Below are positions 47,730 to 60,675 of a stretch of DNA of 64,000 nucleotides, piece by piece. Source of the DNA: Lobosporangium transversale (taxonomy: Eukaryota; Mortierellomycota; Mortierellomycetes; Mortierellales; Mortierellaceae); contig NW_019029034.1 in NCBI RefSeq assembly GCF_002105155.1, forward strand, positions 186,001-250,000, given 5' to 3'. Position numbers and translations under genes: made by a program. Under the pieces are notes generated by a model that saw only the letters and a program-made list of their open reading frames with translations, had not been told where the DNA came from and did no database searches. Positions within the stretch are counted from its first letter, which is position 1. Every line of letters starts with the position of its first letter.

Positions 47730-48314
47730 AAAAAAAAAAAAAAAAGAAAAAAAAAAACCCCCCCGCACTGTTTTTTCATGCCCTCTATCTGGGATGGACG
47801 GATATGCTCTCAAAGACGGAATTTTGTTTTTTTTTTTTATGAATAATTCTATTACAATGTATTGTTGATTGAAGGAAAGAGATAAAGCTATTGCTTGCGC
47901 AAGATAATACCAAGCTTCATAATAAATTGATCTTATATCAACCTAAAGTTGATATTAATTAGCTATAAAGTTTTTTTCAGCATGGGATGGAAACATGAAT
48001 GAATCGGGGTGTGTCCCAAATAGAGTTTGTATATGGGCATGTCGCAACCACATTCCAACATGATGCATCAGGAACAAACACAAACAGAAAAGAAAAACAA
48101 AGACGCATGAATAAAAAGAGCCAATTTTCCCGCTCAACGGATTTTCAGCTGAATCTTTTTATTTATATTCTTTTTTTATTACTGTTGCTTGTGTTTAATA
48201 CAAATCGCAAAGAAAAGAAAAATGGTCTCGGCGAGTTTAGTGCAGTGTGAGCTCCATCCATCTGAGGGCACTAAAAGGTAAAATGACTATTTATCAATCT
48301 ATTATTTATGGTGC
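47730..48314. other. Convergent interval septin / beta-tubulin
   Basis: About 585 bases between two stops, starting with A-rich runs just after the septin stop codon and a C8 run. It is AT-rich with no gene seen. Confidence 0.6.
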
Positions 48315-50819
48315 TTAAATCTCCATTTCCTCATGACCTTCATCACCATAATCACCAACATCCTCGTCCTCGATGGTGGCGTCCTGATACTGTTGGTATT
48401 CAGACACCAAGTCGTTCATGTTGGATTCTATTTAGAAAATGATTTAATAAAAAAAATATAAAAAAAAAAAAAAAAAAAAAAAACACAGGAGTTAGTCATA
48501 ACCCACACCCGGATTTTCCATGGTATTGCTGCCATAAATTAAAAGGTTCATACCAGCTTCTGTGAATTCCATTTCATCCATGCCTTCACCAGTGTACCAA
48601 TGCAAGAAAGCCTTGCGACGGAACATGGCAGTGAATTGCTCAGAAATACGTTTGAAGAGCTCCTGAATAGCAGTGGAGTTTCCAATGAAGGTGACCGACA
48701 TCTTGAGACCACGAGGTGGAATATCACAGACAGCAGTCTTGACATTGTTGGGGATCCATTCAACAAAATACGAGCTGTTCTTGGACTGAACGTTGAGCAT
48801 CTGTTCATCAACTTCCTTAGTCGACATACGACCGCGGAACATGGCAGCGACGGTCAAGTAACGACCGTGGCGAGGATCTGATGCGGCCATCATGTTCTTG
48901 GCGTCAAACATTTGCTGAGTTAACTCAGGAACAGTTAATGCGCGGAAGGATGCCGAGTTGTTGGCAGTCAAAGGAGCAAAGCCAACCATAAAGAAGTGAA
49001 GACGAGGGAAAGGAACTATAGAAAGAAGTTGTGTAAGATGTGCCCTGAATTAGCATGGAAATGGACAAGATGGGTGTGAAATTAAGATATCATTTGTTAA
49101 TGCATACCCAAGTTAACGGCCAACTTCCTCAAGTCAGCATTGAGCTGACCGGGGAATCGAAGCGAAGTGGTGATACCGCTCATAACGACAGAGACCAAGT
49201 GGTTAAGATCGCCATAACTGGGGGCAGTGAGTTTGAGGGTACGGAAGCAAATATCATAGAGAGCATCGTTGTCAATACAGAAAGTCTCGTCAGAGTTCTC
49301 GACCAATTGATGAACAGACAGAGTTGCATTGTAGGGTTCAACAACCGTATCTGACACCTAACAAAGCAAAAGATTTAGTCAGCTCAAAGTCTACTTAAGC
49401 CTCTTTTCATCGCGAAGTCAAGAGGAGGATAACATCCTATCAATCTTAATCAGTCAACTGTTTCTAAAGGGAAAATGGGCTCCTTGCACAGTTTTAACAT
49501 GCCCCTGTCACTACAATAGCTGTCGTAACCCTAAACCTCTTCTAGATCACCCGAAAGAGACTGAAACAATGATCGAAAGGAGTAAAACCGCAATCAAAAC
49601 TTGAATGAAATATATCGCAGGAGAAAGTGAACCATGCGGAGCCAAGCGCAGAGGCATCATCAATATTGACAACAACAACATGAAACGATAAATGCGCCTT
49701 TTAAATTCTTTCCTTGACCCACCAACTCCCAACATCACTGAAAATTGATGGGATGTCCAATAAAAAGAAAACAAACACAGAGTGCCTTTGTTTTTGACAA
49801 CAATTTTAAAGCCATCTTTTCCATCTCAAAATGACAGCAATGTCGTATTATATCCAAATGAGAGATGCTCAATAATCAAATGCCTTCTCTCTTTTTGCGG
49901 AACTGCAATTGAGTTATAACCAGAGCGTTATTTTTTTTTTTTCTTTTCATAAATGAATGTGCCCAAACATCCCGCCCTGCATCCCTCGGCAAGGAGATAT
50001 CTCGAAGCGAGTAACAATGAAGAGCCTGCGTCAATGTTAAATGATAATAAACTCGCTGCTGAGTGTGCCCAAAAAAAACCTTTCCCCTATGGCAACTTCC
50101 ACTCGCACCACGAGAGAATGGGTCAAAGGGCCATAAGAAATAAAGCTTAAAACGAACGAGATGGAAATCGATGACCTGTCAAGAAAGCACCTCTTCAACT
50201 CATTCCCGCACCCCCTGGCAAAACCAACTCGAATAAAAAAAGGAGACGCGTCTCATAGCATAAACTTTCAAAGAAGTGGAGGAAAAAACGCAATTACCTT
50301 TGGAGAAGGCATGACGGAGAATGTGCACATCATGCGATCAGGGTATTCTTCACGAATCTTAGAAATCAGGAGAGTTCCCATACCAGAGCCAGTACCGCCT
50401 CCTAACGAGTGCGTAATCTGGAATCCTTGGAGACAGTCGCAAGATTCAGCCTCCTTGCGGACAATATCAAGGACCGAGTCGACAAGCTCGGCACCCTCAG
50501 TGTAATGACCTTTGGCCCAGTTGTTGCCAGCGCCACTCTGGCCAAAGACATAGTTATCGGGGCGGAAAAGTTGGCCAAATTCGCCAGTGCGGATAGCGTC
50601 GATGGTGCCGGGTTCAAGATCAACGAGGATGGCACGAGGGACATATTTGCCGCCAGATGCTTCATTATAGTAGACGTTGATGCGTTCAAGCTGCAAGTCC
50701 GAGTCACCATTGTAGACACCGGTGTTGTCGATACCGTGTTCCTCACTGATGACCTCCCAGAACTTGCCTCCAATCTGGTTTCCGCACTGACCGGTTTGCA
50801 AATGGACAATCTCACGCAT
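48315..50819 (-). CDS. TUB2: Beta-tubulin
   Basis: Four minus-strand exons: 50819-50298, 49357-49108, 49015-48554 and 48427-48315, giving 448 residues. The protein starts [17 protein letters not shown], has the GTP-binding loop [10 protein letters not shown], and ends with an acidic tail ([17 protein letters not shown]). It forms alpha/beta dimers of microtubules. The MREI start is the autoregulatory peptide seen in beta-tubulins. Positions tied to benzimidazole response are the sensitive forms: H6, F167, E198 and F200. Intron 1 is 940 bp, far longer than the other two (92 and 126 bp). Plus-strand open frames opposite exons are shadows. Confidence 0.98.
49358..50297 (-). other. 940-bp intron 1 of the beta-tubulin gene
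   Basis: Bounded by GTAATT and GTTAG on the minus strand with phase 0 on both sides. Plus-strand open frames inside (around 49953-50150) do not resemble known proteins. The length may reflect a regulatory intron. Confidence 0.75.
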
Positions 50820-53450
50820 GATGAATTTGTAATGTAAGAAAGGTGATGTTAGAAATTAATGAATTAGTAAGGGGACGACGAAAACGCGCCAGAAGACTGA
50901 ATAAGGAAATGGATGATGACGAATGGATATATTATAAAGGGAAGAGGAGAAGGATGGAACTGGCTAAAGAAGGAGGAACAAAGGTATAGAACAGAGGAGG
51001 AAAAGAGAAAAGAGAAAAAAGAAAAGAAGAGGAAGATTGCTTTTTAAGCTTGATGGGAGGGAATAGGGGAAGGAGTGAGAGCTTCTTTTTTCGACCTCTT
51101 GCGGGACAGAAAAGAAAAAAAAAAAAAAAAAAAAAAAAAGCGCGCTGCATGCAGGTTACTGGACAAACAGAAGTATTCAACAATCACTTCAGAAATGCAT
51201 ATAACCTATCCAAATGCACAAAAGCAAGATGAAGCTCCATGCTCTCATCCATGATGTCTTTATAAATTTATCCCTTGCTGTTGCAGCATGCTCTCATCTT
51301 TTACCTTTTTTTTTTTTTTACAGTAATCTATGCTTTGTACATGTACCTTAGCTTACACCTCCATCACCCAGGCATAGTGAATATAGTGTGGAGTATGAAC
51401 CCTAAAAGCCGGGCGCAACCTTTCGTCCCTCTGGCTCCACTGACTCTATTATTTTTTTAGCTCTGTCTTTGCTTTTGATCTGGCAGACACAGTAGCTAAT
51501 CACATTGTCCGCAGTGGTTTTAATGGGAGAATTTCTTGGTTATCTCCAGTCTTATCTTCTGCGCACATTAGCAAACAGATGCATTCTATTGAAATTCAGA
51601 CGCGTCTTTTAACCTTTCTCTACCATTATTTCTCCCAATCTCTCTCTCAAAAAAGAAAGAAACTTCTCATCGCCAGGCCTCTCTCACGCTTCTGTCTCTA
51701 CGAGCAAGGACTGGTGAAATATCCTTCTCTCTTTCTCTAAATACAAGGTGATTTCAATAAATTTGGTTGCAAATCTCGACTTCCCTTTTTTCCATCACTG
51801 GAGTTGTATGATAGTATTCAGTCATCCAGAGAAAACCCTCCATAGATCGTATAGGCACTAAGTAAGCCATCTGTGCAAATCTTCGTTGTATTCCTTTATT
51901 AGATCTGCAGCACAAGGTGTTGCAAGGTTGAGCCCATTTTGGGAAATAACAACAGTCGCTCTGAATAAAACATTCCTAAGGCATGGAACAAAGCATCAGC
52001 ATACAGAAAATGCGTATGTATATGTATACATATATATATATAATATACACTAATCGCTTTTCTGTAAATGCAAGCCTTTTTAAATTAGACAGTCAACCCC
52101 GGATGTATCCAAAAAAGGAAATGGAAGTTCTATTGATCTGATAGGTTTACTCCTCCTGGGCCAATCGCGACACGTGAAAGGAATGCTATGCTATGCTACA
52201 AGGCATTCCATGGACAAAGGGAAGATCAAGTGTCGTTCAAAAGTGGATCACGTTCAACTATTAAGAAAACTGACATAATGTCATACCTGGGTGCGAAAGG
52301 CAGATTTCCAACGTCGAACAATAGAAAACAAAGATGATTCTTGCTCGCATGGCATTTACAATCAATGTAAACAAAGTTTCATGCACGTTCTTGCTGCACG
52401 AGGCTATTGGTGTATTTGTATACTTTGACACTTTGAACAGACTCTGGACCCTGAACCGTATTTCCCCGATTCTACTGCTTTTCTTTCAGTGTTTGTCTCT
52501 TTAACCTCGCTCCATCTCAATCGGCTCCACTCTCAGACTGAATCTACTTCAGCTGACTTGCATTTGTTATTGTATGAATATCCAGTATTTTGTGTACATC
52601 CTTCCTTGCAGATACACCATTTACAGTAGGTTGCAAAACCAATCTTGAATTGAGATGGAATTATAGGAGAAAGTGAGCATCAAACGGATGGATTGAGCCA
52701 GCACATGTTGGCTTTTTTTTTTATATTTTTCTGAGCAAATAACCCCGCACACAAAAATAAAATAAAAATACAGTTGACCTCAAGTTGTGAGTAATCGATC
52801 GCATCTCTCAAATAATCTTCCGCTCGTCTCCATTTTTTCTCTCTTCCTTCCTCACCTCTCTCCACTCCTCTTCCCATCCTATCCTTCCATCCACCTCCTT
52901 ACTGCCCCTCAGGTCCGTTGGTAAGCATTGCAAGTTTTGTATGGATCTGTCTCATGATGCATTATACAGTCCCACATCAGCATTATTACCAGAGGTCAAT
53001 TCTTTCATCGTGATTTTGGCCCCATGATTCCTATTAAGAATCGTCGGAACACTGTGACAATGCCAAATTACAATTATTATTATTTTAATGAATTTGCGTA
53101 TGAACAGACAAGGGTGGATCGGGACTGGAAATATCGGGATCAAAGAGGAGTGGATGCCAACTTGAAATACGATCACAATGATTGTGTGAATGATCTACTC
53201 CGCTCATCTCCCTCCAATCTACAACTTACAAACTGAGCATCAGTAACTTAAAGATGGCGAAGTAGTGGATGATGATGGTTCATTGTGTTTGTGTGAGATT
53301 CATAATTCTACCTGATCAAGATCTCGAAGAGGATTATGTCATGCCTATATTTTACTTTGTGTACCTGAATTGACTTTGTTTTTTAAACATATTTCTTTTA
53401 GAGCTTTCCCTTATAAATTATAATATCACTTCTCTCTCCTTCCCTCCGCA
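50820..53450. other. Long divergent interval beta-tubulin / aspartate-glutamate carrier
   Basis: About 2.6 kb. The left 330 bases are purine-rich on the plus strand, so pyrimidine-rich upstream of tubulin. An A run lies near 51115-51139. The middle is mixed-composition and AT-rich, with TATATA runs near 52015-52045. An open frame at 53024-53236 could code about 70 residues but has no recognisable motif and no splice partner I can support. I saw no tRNA or transposon. Confidence 0.5.
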
Positions 53451-55838
53451 ATGTCACAAAAGACTGCCTTCTCATCAAGTATCTCGAATGAAGTTGCCGT
53501 CGAGCGATATAAGCGTGTCTTCCATAGATTCGCATCGATTGAAAAGAACGGTGAAAAGTTCATGACTAAGGATGACTTTGTGAATGCCATCGCACCTGGT
53601 GAGGACTACAAGAGACTTCAGCGCTCACAGTACGGTGTCCTCTTCAATGTCGCCGATCAGTCCAAGAGCGGCATCTTGTCGTTATCAGATTTGTAAGTCA
53701 AACAGAAAAGGCTTTAAAAAAAAACGTCTTTGCTGGATTGGGTGGTTTGCTTCTTGCTTTTACAATCTTTAACTAAATTTTTTTTTTTCCTCACACTAAA
53801 ATAAAGTATCGTTTTTGAGAACTTGTTGACACGTCCTGATGCAGAATACGAGATCGCATTCCGCCTCTTTGACACAAAAGGGTCAGGTACCATCACGCGT
53901 GAGCAGTTTAAGCAAATCTTATCTGCCAACATTGGACCCGATGCCATAGCTTTCGACTTTGATTGTGAATGGCTCAAGCTGTACACTGGAGGCAAATCAG
54001 CCACGCATGAGATGCCCTATAAGGAATTTACACAGGTTCTGAAGGGTCTTCAGGCAGAGCGACTCCGTCAAGCCTTCAAATACTATGATACCCAGGCCAT
54101 TGGCTACATCACCCCTGACGAATTCAGGCGCATCATAATCGACATCGCTGGACACAAGCTGTCGGATCATGTCCTCGATAACTTACCTACGCTTGCTAAT
54201 GTTTATGCTGGGAACAAGATCTCATTTGCAAACGTCATGGCTTTTTACAACGTCATTCGTGAAATGGACATGGTGGAGCGCATCATCCGCAAGGCTGTGT
54301 CAGAGAGCAAGGATGGCACCATCACTAAGGCTGACTTTTTAAACACCGCAGCTAAGGAAACTCGCTTTGCTTTATTCACACCCATGGAAGCCGACATCAT
54401 CTTCCATTTCGCTGGTCTTGATAATACCTCAGGCAAGTTGACTCTGCGTGACTTTTACCGTCTGCTAGAGTCCAAATGGGAGCATGCCGCCGCCCCTGTT
54501 GCTGTCCTTGCCGAACCTGAAGTGAAACATGGCCGTATCCATGATCTGCTGAAGGGATCTTGTAAGCAATTTTTTTTTCTTTTATTTTGTTTTATTTTAT
54601 TTTATTTTTCATTAGATATACGATAAATTATGTGAGTTAAAAAAGCAAGCATGAGCTCATAAGCTGACTCGCGTTTTAACCCCTGTTTGTACAAAAAAAT
54701 TAGACGGTTTCTTGTTGGGATCTATCAGTGGTGCTGTTGGTGCCACTGTCGTTTATCCTATTGACCTTGTCAAGACTCGTATGCAAAATCAGCGTTCCAA
54801 GGTCGTTGGAGAGCTGTTGTACAAGAACAGTATCGATTGCTTTAAGAAGGTCATAAAGAATGAAGGCGTGCTTGGTCTCTACCGTGGTCTTGGTCCCCAG
54901 TTGGTTGTAAGTAACTTGTAAAGAAGGCTTATATGTTGAAAAACATTGGTTTTTCCACTTAAATAACATTTTTTTTCTTTCGAATTCATGACGTGTCACA
55001 GGGTGTTGCGCCAGAAAAAGCTATCAAGTTGACCATGAATGACTTGGTCAGGAAACATCTTACAGATAAGGACGGCAACATCACGTTCACCAGCGAGTTA
55101 ATTGCCGGTGGTGTTGCAGGAGGTTCTCAGGTGGTATTCACTAATCCTCTGGAGATTGTCAAAATTCGTCTCCAAGTGGCTGGTGAGGCTGCCAAGTCAA
55201 TGGATATCAATGCCCCACGTCCTGGTGCCGTCCAAATCGTTCGTAACCTAGGTATTGTAGGTCTTTACAAGGGCGCAAGCGCGTGCTTGCTCCGTGATAT
55301 CCCCTTCTCTGCTATCTACTTCCCTGTCTATGCTCATTTAAAGAAGGACCTCTTCAAGGAAGGCCCAGATCACCGCTTGACTATCGGCGAGCTTCTTATT
55401 GCTGGTGCTGTCGCTGGTATGCCTGCGGCTTACTTCACTACCCCTGCAGATGTGATCAAGACTCGCCTGCAAGTTGAAGCAAAGAAAGGCCAGAGCACCT
55501 ATAACGGCATCACTGATGCTGCCCGTAAAATCTACAGAGAAGAAGGCTTCCGTGCTTTCTTCAAAGGAGGCCCTGCTCGTATCTTCCGCTCCTCACCTCA
55601 GTTCGGTACGACTTTAATGGTCTATGAAATTCTCCAGCGTGCTTTCCCTTTCGATGGTAAGCAGCCAGCTCTTAACAAAGATCTTGCCCAAGCTGCTGCT
55701 CCTGGTGAGGACCTGAGCTATCTTCAGTCCAAAAATGCCCTCAAGATTCTCCTGGATGTCCACTACAAGTTCGGCATTGTTCCCACCACGAACATTAAGC
55801 TTCCCGGTGCCGCCGCCGCCATCACTGGCACTGCATAG
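53451..55838 (+). CDS. AGC1: Mitochondrial aspartate/glutamate carrier with EF-hand domain
   Basis: Four exons: 53451-53692, 53807-54561, 54704-54906 and 55002-55838, giving 678 residues. Residues 1-330 form the EF-hand regulatory domain (for example [17 protein letters not shown] and [17 protein letters not shown]). Residues 333-630 are the carrier with three repeats bearing [16 protein letters not shown] and [10 protein letters not shown]-terminal region with an amphipathic helix follows ([12 protein letters not shown]). This is the aralar/citrin architecture: calcium-stimulated export of aspartate from the mitochondrion in exchange for glutamate and a proton, serving the malate-aspartate shuttle. 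Budding yeast Agc1 has a divergent N-terminus without clear EF-hands, so this copy is more animal-like. Confidence 0.93.
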
Positions 55839-56184
55839 CCTTAAAGGGAGATACAATCAAACCTATTCCCATCTTTGACTACACTTCATTTCATTTTCTT
55901 TTTCACATTTTGTATCTTAATGTCGATCATCAACATCATTTAGACATGTCAGCATAAAAATATAGAGATATCCTATTCTAAATAGTCTACTTGCAGAGCA
56001 TGATATTTAATCGCCAAGTTCTCTCAAATGCTTTACCATGCATGAATCAATACGTTAGAGTCTGTCTCTGCTCTCTTTTCAACTCGAGGGCCTGTGCACT
56101 TATTGTTCACGTGCACAATTTTGATAGACTTCAAGAAATTTTAAACCACTCGATTTTCAATCACATTCAGTGCATTCAGTGGCC
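55839..56184. other. Intergenic interval AGC1 / PIP30-like
   Basis: About 350 bases holding the AGC1 3' region and the promoter of the next gene. Nothing else recognised. Confidence 0.6.
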
Positions 56185-57257
56185 ATGTCCTCCATCAACT
56201 TCGTCAGTGCAGGCAAGAAATCAGTAGCAACAACAACAGCATTTTTTTTTTTTTTATTTCCTTCTTACTATTACAGACAAGACGGAAATGTTGATGACCG
56301 CATTGATTCGCAGCTATGTTAACAATTCACCCACACTGTCTTTTTTTTCTATCGGAATTATTATTAGATGCTGTCGAGGAAGCTCGCAAGGCACGTCAAG
56401 AAGAATGGAATAAGGCATATGCGAATAAAGAAAGTGAGTGAAGACTCCGCTATCTTATCTACTTTTCTTGCTAAAATGTAAAAAACTATTAATATTTCTA
56501 TATTTTATTCCTATCATCCTCCCTATTTAAATTATATCCAGATCCTCCGCCTCTGAAGGACGAAGAACCATATGATCCTCGTACGCTTTACGAAAGATTG
56601 CAAGAGCAGAAACAAAAGAAGAATGATGCCTTCCTGGAGGCCACCAAGTTTGGAAACCTTATTCATAAAATCGATAACGATGAATTTGACTTTCTCAGCT
56701 CTTTGGAAGACGAAGAAGCCAAAAAAAAGAAGGAACTCGCTGAACAGGAAGAAGAAGAGCTGAGAAAATTTCGAATGACAGTACAAAGTCAAAAATCAGC
56801 ATCACCACAAGTTCCAATGCCCCTTCTTACTTCTGCCACTTCCTCTAATCCATCAAAATCACCACCCTCATCAGCATCAGTGTCAACACCAGTATCGGAT
56901 CTCGGACTGGGACGAAAAAGAAAGGCATCACTCTTTTCTGGATTAGTCAAGCGTACGGATACCAACAATAACTCTTCATCTTCATCCTCTCCACCCGCAT
57001 TAACCTCTACCTCGAAGCCATCAACAGCGACCGTATCACCAGATAAAACTAAACGTAAGGCTGAAGAATCACCTCAACCAGTAATAGTAGCAGTAGCCAA
57101 ATTGGCACCAGAAAGCAAAGATACAAACAACAAAAAAGTTAAGTTGGAGGAAAATAAGGCAACATCTATTATCTCTAGTGCCTCTGCTGCAAAACCAAAA
57201 TCAAATGCGCTGCTTAGCCTGGTAGCATACGATTCACAGAGTGATGAAGATGAATAA
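56185..57257 (+). CDS. PIP30/FAM192A (NIP30 domain) family protein
   Basis: Secure exons are 56368-56433 and 56542-57257. They code AVEEARKARQEEWNKAY, then PPLKDEEPYDPRTLYERLQE, DNDEFDFLSSLEDEE, a Ser/Pro-rich middle and a final Asp/Glu-rich SLVAYDSQSDEDE. The block of helix, YDPRTLYERLQEQ and FLSSLEDEE matches the NIP30 domain of FAM192A, a partner of the proteasome activator PA28-gamma in animals. The start at 56185 (MSSINFVSAGKKS) fits the conserved FVS N-terminus. The first junction is uncertain: it needs either a donor at 56207 or a small middle exon (56277-56289). Total length is about 267-277 residues. Confidence 0.7.
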
Positions 57258-57331
57258 AATACAACTTTTACTATCGATGCTCGTATGTATTACACCTGTG
57301 TTTCGCCATCATAAATGAAAGTGCATTTATT

Positions 57332-60300
57332 TTACACTCTGGGCCGCTTCAATATACCGCCTTCCTCTGTATAGGTCGAAGCCCTTCGTGAAAGGCTTGG
57401 TTGGTGAACAGCTTTACCTTGATATAAGTTCTCTTTCACCCATGCAAATGATCTCTTGAGTATCCACCGGACCAAAATTGGTATACTATCGCTCATCTGC
57501 AGAACCTTTGTCAACTTCTCTGGCTCAATTGAGAATAGTCGCTGCTCCTGCTGCTGCTGCTGTTGCATATCAACTAAACTACCACTCAGATTACCCATAT
57601 TAGATATACTGCTCAAACCAGTGACTCCAGCTATGCCTCCTACTCCTCCCGATGATACCCCTGATGATCCTACTGTTGTTCCATTGATAAGTCGCACCGC
57701 AGGTAACCCAGTGCCTGCATCAATTAGAATTTCGATCGTCATGTTCGTTTCCGTATGTGGGTTGACGAACGAAGCCAAGATTACGTGTGGAGGCTGGGGC
57801 GTCTGGATAACAATTGAGACCTTTTGGTCATCTTCCTTGTTGCTTTCACTAGGGACATTGCTACCGCCTTTGTCGCCACTGCTAATGCTACTACTACTAC
57901 CAATGCTGGTTTGCAATTTAGTTGCTGCCAGTTCCTTATTGGTCTTTTCAACTGCGGGGTTTGAGCCTGAAACTGTTGCTTTAAAACAGCTCTGGAAGAG
58001 GGTGTTGAATGCCAGCTGTTGACGTAATAATTTTGTGCAAATGTAGATTTGAGAAACGTGGGTGAAGGGGACTCTATGTAGTAGACGGGCTTCAATCTTG
58101 CTCCTGTCAAACGAGTAAACTTGATGCACAGCATTCACACCATAGTCTAATGTGACCTCCCACGACCTCTGTTCATTATCATTGCTGATCTATTTTTTTT
58201 TTGTTTTTTTGTTTTTTTGTATTTTGTAATCAATATTGAATAAAAAGTTAGCTTCATTTGTGATGTACCAATATGACAAAATGTCATAAACTATTCAACC
58301 AAGGTTTTACAGAAATCATACTAAGCACTCTTGAAGCGATAAATATCCTGAATTTTTATGTGAACCCATGGTTGTATTCAGACCTGCCTGGTTTGAAAGT
58401 GCTGCTAGCTGTTTAGCAACATCCTCCGATACAACAACAGGTGGATGAAGTACTGCCACATACGCCGCCTCGACTGTAGAGTCTGTGTTAGGAACGATCC
58501 ATCTCAACGGTTGTTGGAGGATCGTGGTCGGACTGACGCTGCCTTGGTCATTCATGATAGATCCGTATGGCACGGACGTCAAGCTAAGCGAGTCTTGCTC
58601 TGAAAGCAGAAAACCACTGCGATCTGCAGGCAGATATCCAGCCAATGGTGTTGTTGATTCTTCCATCATAATGTTAATCCGATGGAAGGGTACCTTCACT
58701 TTCTCATTCGCCCCTGTTTTGCATTAAAGGGTAATATAAGTTTCCTTGTTCAGATTCCAGACGGTAATCAAGTGACAATGAAGAAGTATTGATTAGGAAT
58801 TCACACCTTGCTCGATTGCTGCTGAAAGTTCTTCCCATGCTACATCTAGCAGATCTGCTTTTGATGCCCAATACGCGACAGAGGGTCCTGGAGAAACTTC
58901 GTGAGTCATTGGTATTCCGTGTCCACATGTTAAAACCCTATTAAGGTCCCTTCCGGTGAGTGACCTAAATCCAAAAATCATGGTAGTGAAAGATCCAACT
59001 GATAAGCTTTGTTGACCCTCTTCGTCATGATGTAAATCAATTTTTTTGTGTTTCAACCAAAGGGCATCACACTTATTTTTTTCCCTCTCTTTTGCTCTGA
59101 GAGCATGTGTGAATAGAACCACATTACATTTCTCGCCTGAATAACTCTTTGAGATCCATATCCATAGACCTGATGTTGTGAAAGAAGTCAATATTTGGAT
59201 ATTTTTTCGAAAAGCTGTCGAGTGTTGCTAAAGCCTTTAAATTCTTTGAAAAGGCGTCAAAATCGCGACTACAATCCGGAAGGTGGACTAATTTGGTCTC
59301 TGTTGCTTTGCCAGTTTTTTCCGTCGTCGTATGCACCAACTTTCCACATTTACACCGCAAGTTATGGCCCAGTAAACGGTCAATCTATGTTCTCAATTAT
59401 AAAAATAAAAATTTCAGGTTGGCTAAAGAAAAGGTATTTGGAAATACAATAATATAGAATACAACTTCACAGTTATGAACGGCTACCCTCTCATCCTGAT
59501 GAATTTCGGAAGCATAGGAGACCTTGACTCTCAAAATTGCCCCTGTACTCTCGACATCAATCTATCAGGGAGCGAATTGAACATGTTGCAATATGTAAGT
59601 CGAAGGGTACTGGTCACATAAGCGCGCCTTTAGATCTCTCCAACAATCTTTTTTGTTTGGGACATACATCGATAACAATCACATTTCCTCCGATTGTTAG
59701 TGTTGATACGGGTAACATGCTATCTGGCCTAGATCCAGTTTCCAAGTAACACTCCAATCTGATGAAGGATAGTTTTTTTTGCAAAATACAAGTAAAAGGT
59801 GTAAGGATATTTAGAAAGCTGCTCTCCCCATCTCAAATTTTTCAAAGTGAACATAGTAATTATCATCAATTCGACTTTTTACCCAAGCCCTGTGGCCATA
59901 TCCCGAATAGTGTTGATTAAATGCTCCGTTTTAATACTGCCGTCTTGTGATGCTGCTCGGAGAGTGTTTTGACATAGCTTCATGCTCAGCTTGACAGATG
60001 ACAAAGCTTCCTCATGTTGTGCATCTTCCTGAAACAGGAGATTAAAAAAGAAGTAATTAGATAAAGTGCCACAGACTTCGAAAAAACTGGCAATGAAAGG
60101 TAGATACCAAATAAACATAGTTTTCTCTTTACTTTTAGTAATGAAGAATACTTGCGGAGAGACGACGCACTAGACGAATCACTTCCATTTAATGACTGTT
60201 GCAAAGGCCCTTGAGCAAACGACAGACAAATAGTGCGAATAGCTGCAATTTTTTCCTTGTAGTCTCGTTGCAATAAGCTTACTTGGACAGGTCCAAGGGG

Positions 60301-60547
60301 ATGTAGTTCTAATGATGTCCAATTACGATCTTCTTGTCAGAATTTAAGGTCCTATTGCTCCAGTTTTATTCCAGTGTAGACGACATTTATTACCATTTGT
60401 CAATCGTGGTGGATTAGTCTGTGCAACTAGTGATGTAGCTGCTATAGTTGTTGAGGCGAGGCTCCATTGTTTGAGAGCGTCCTGAACGAGTGCCTGAAGT
60501 TCACGTAGGTGCTCCTGCACTGTTGTTGCATTGGTCGTATTAGGCAT
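57332..60547 (-). CDS. MED1: Mediator subunit 1-like protein
   Basis: Nine minus-strand exons: 60547-60394, 60308-60133, 60028-59883, 59728-59668, 59561-59487, 59384-59170, 59096-58807, 58713-58322 and 58189-57332, giving 788 residues. Features fitting MED1 are a helical N-terminus, the segment VIVIDIDVESTGAILRVKVS followed by SYASEIHQDERIDRLL, a helix with FDAFSKNLKALATLDSF, and GHGIPMTHEVSPGPSVAYW. A C-terminal beta-rich region has SWEVTLDYGVNAVHQVYSF. The last 150 residues include a Gly/Ser-rich stretch and a Gln run. MED1 sits in the middle module of Mediator and bridges activators to RNA polymerase II. Family members diverge strongly, so confidence is moderate. The exon 6/7 junction uses a GTCTAT donor and is the least sure. 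Confidence 0.75.
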
Positions 60548-60675
60548 CGTTGTCCACTGGATGACTTGAAGTTGTAAGAAACAATATAAGAAAAAAGTGA
60601 CACGCGAAATAAAGATAAAAAGCAGTAGGAGCAGTAGGCATGTTGGTTATATTTAGTCTACAAAGTCTAACTTAT

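Noticed and set aside
52185-52215. GGAATGC...GCATTCC palindrome with TATGC repeats
   Set aside because: Seven-base arms with a long loop are expected by chance in 64 kb.
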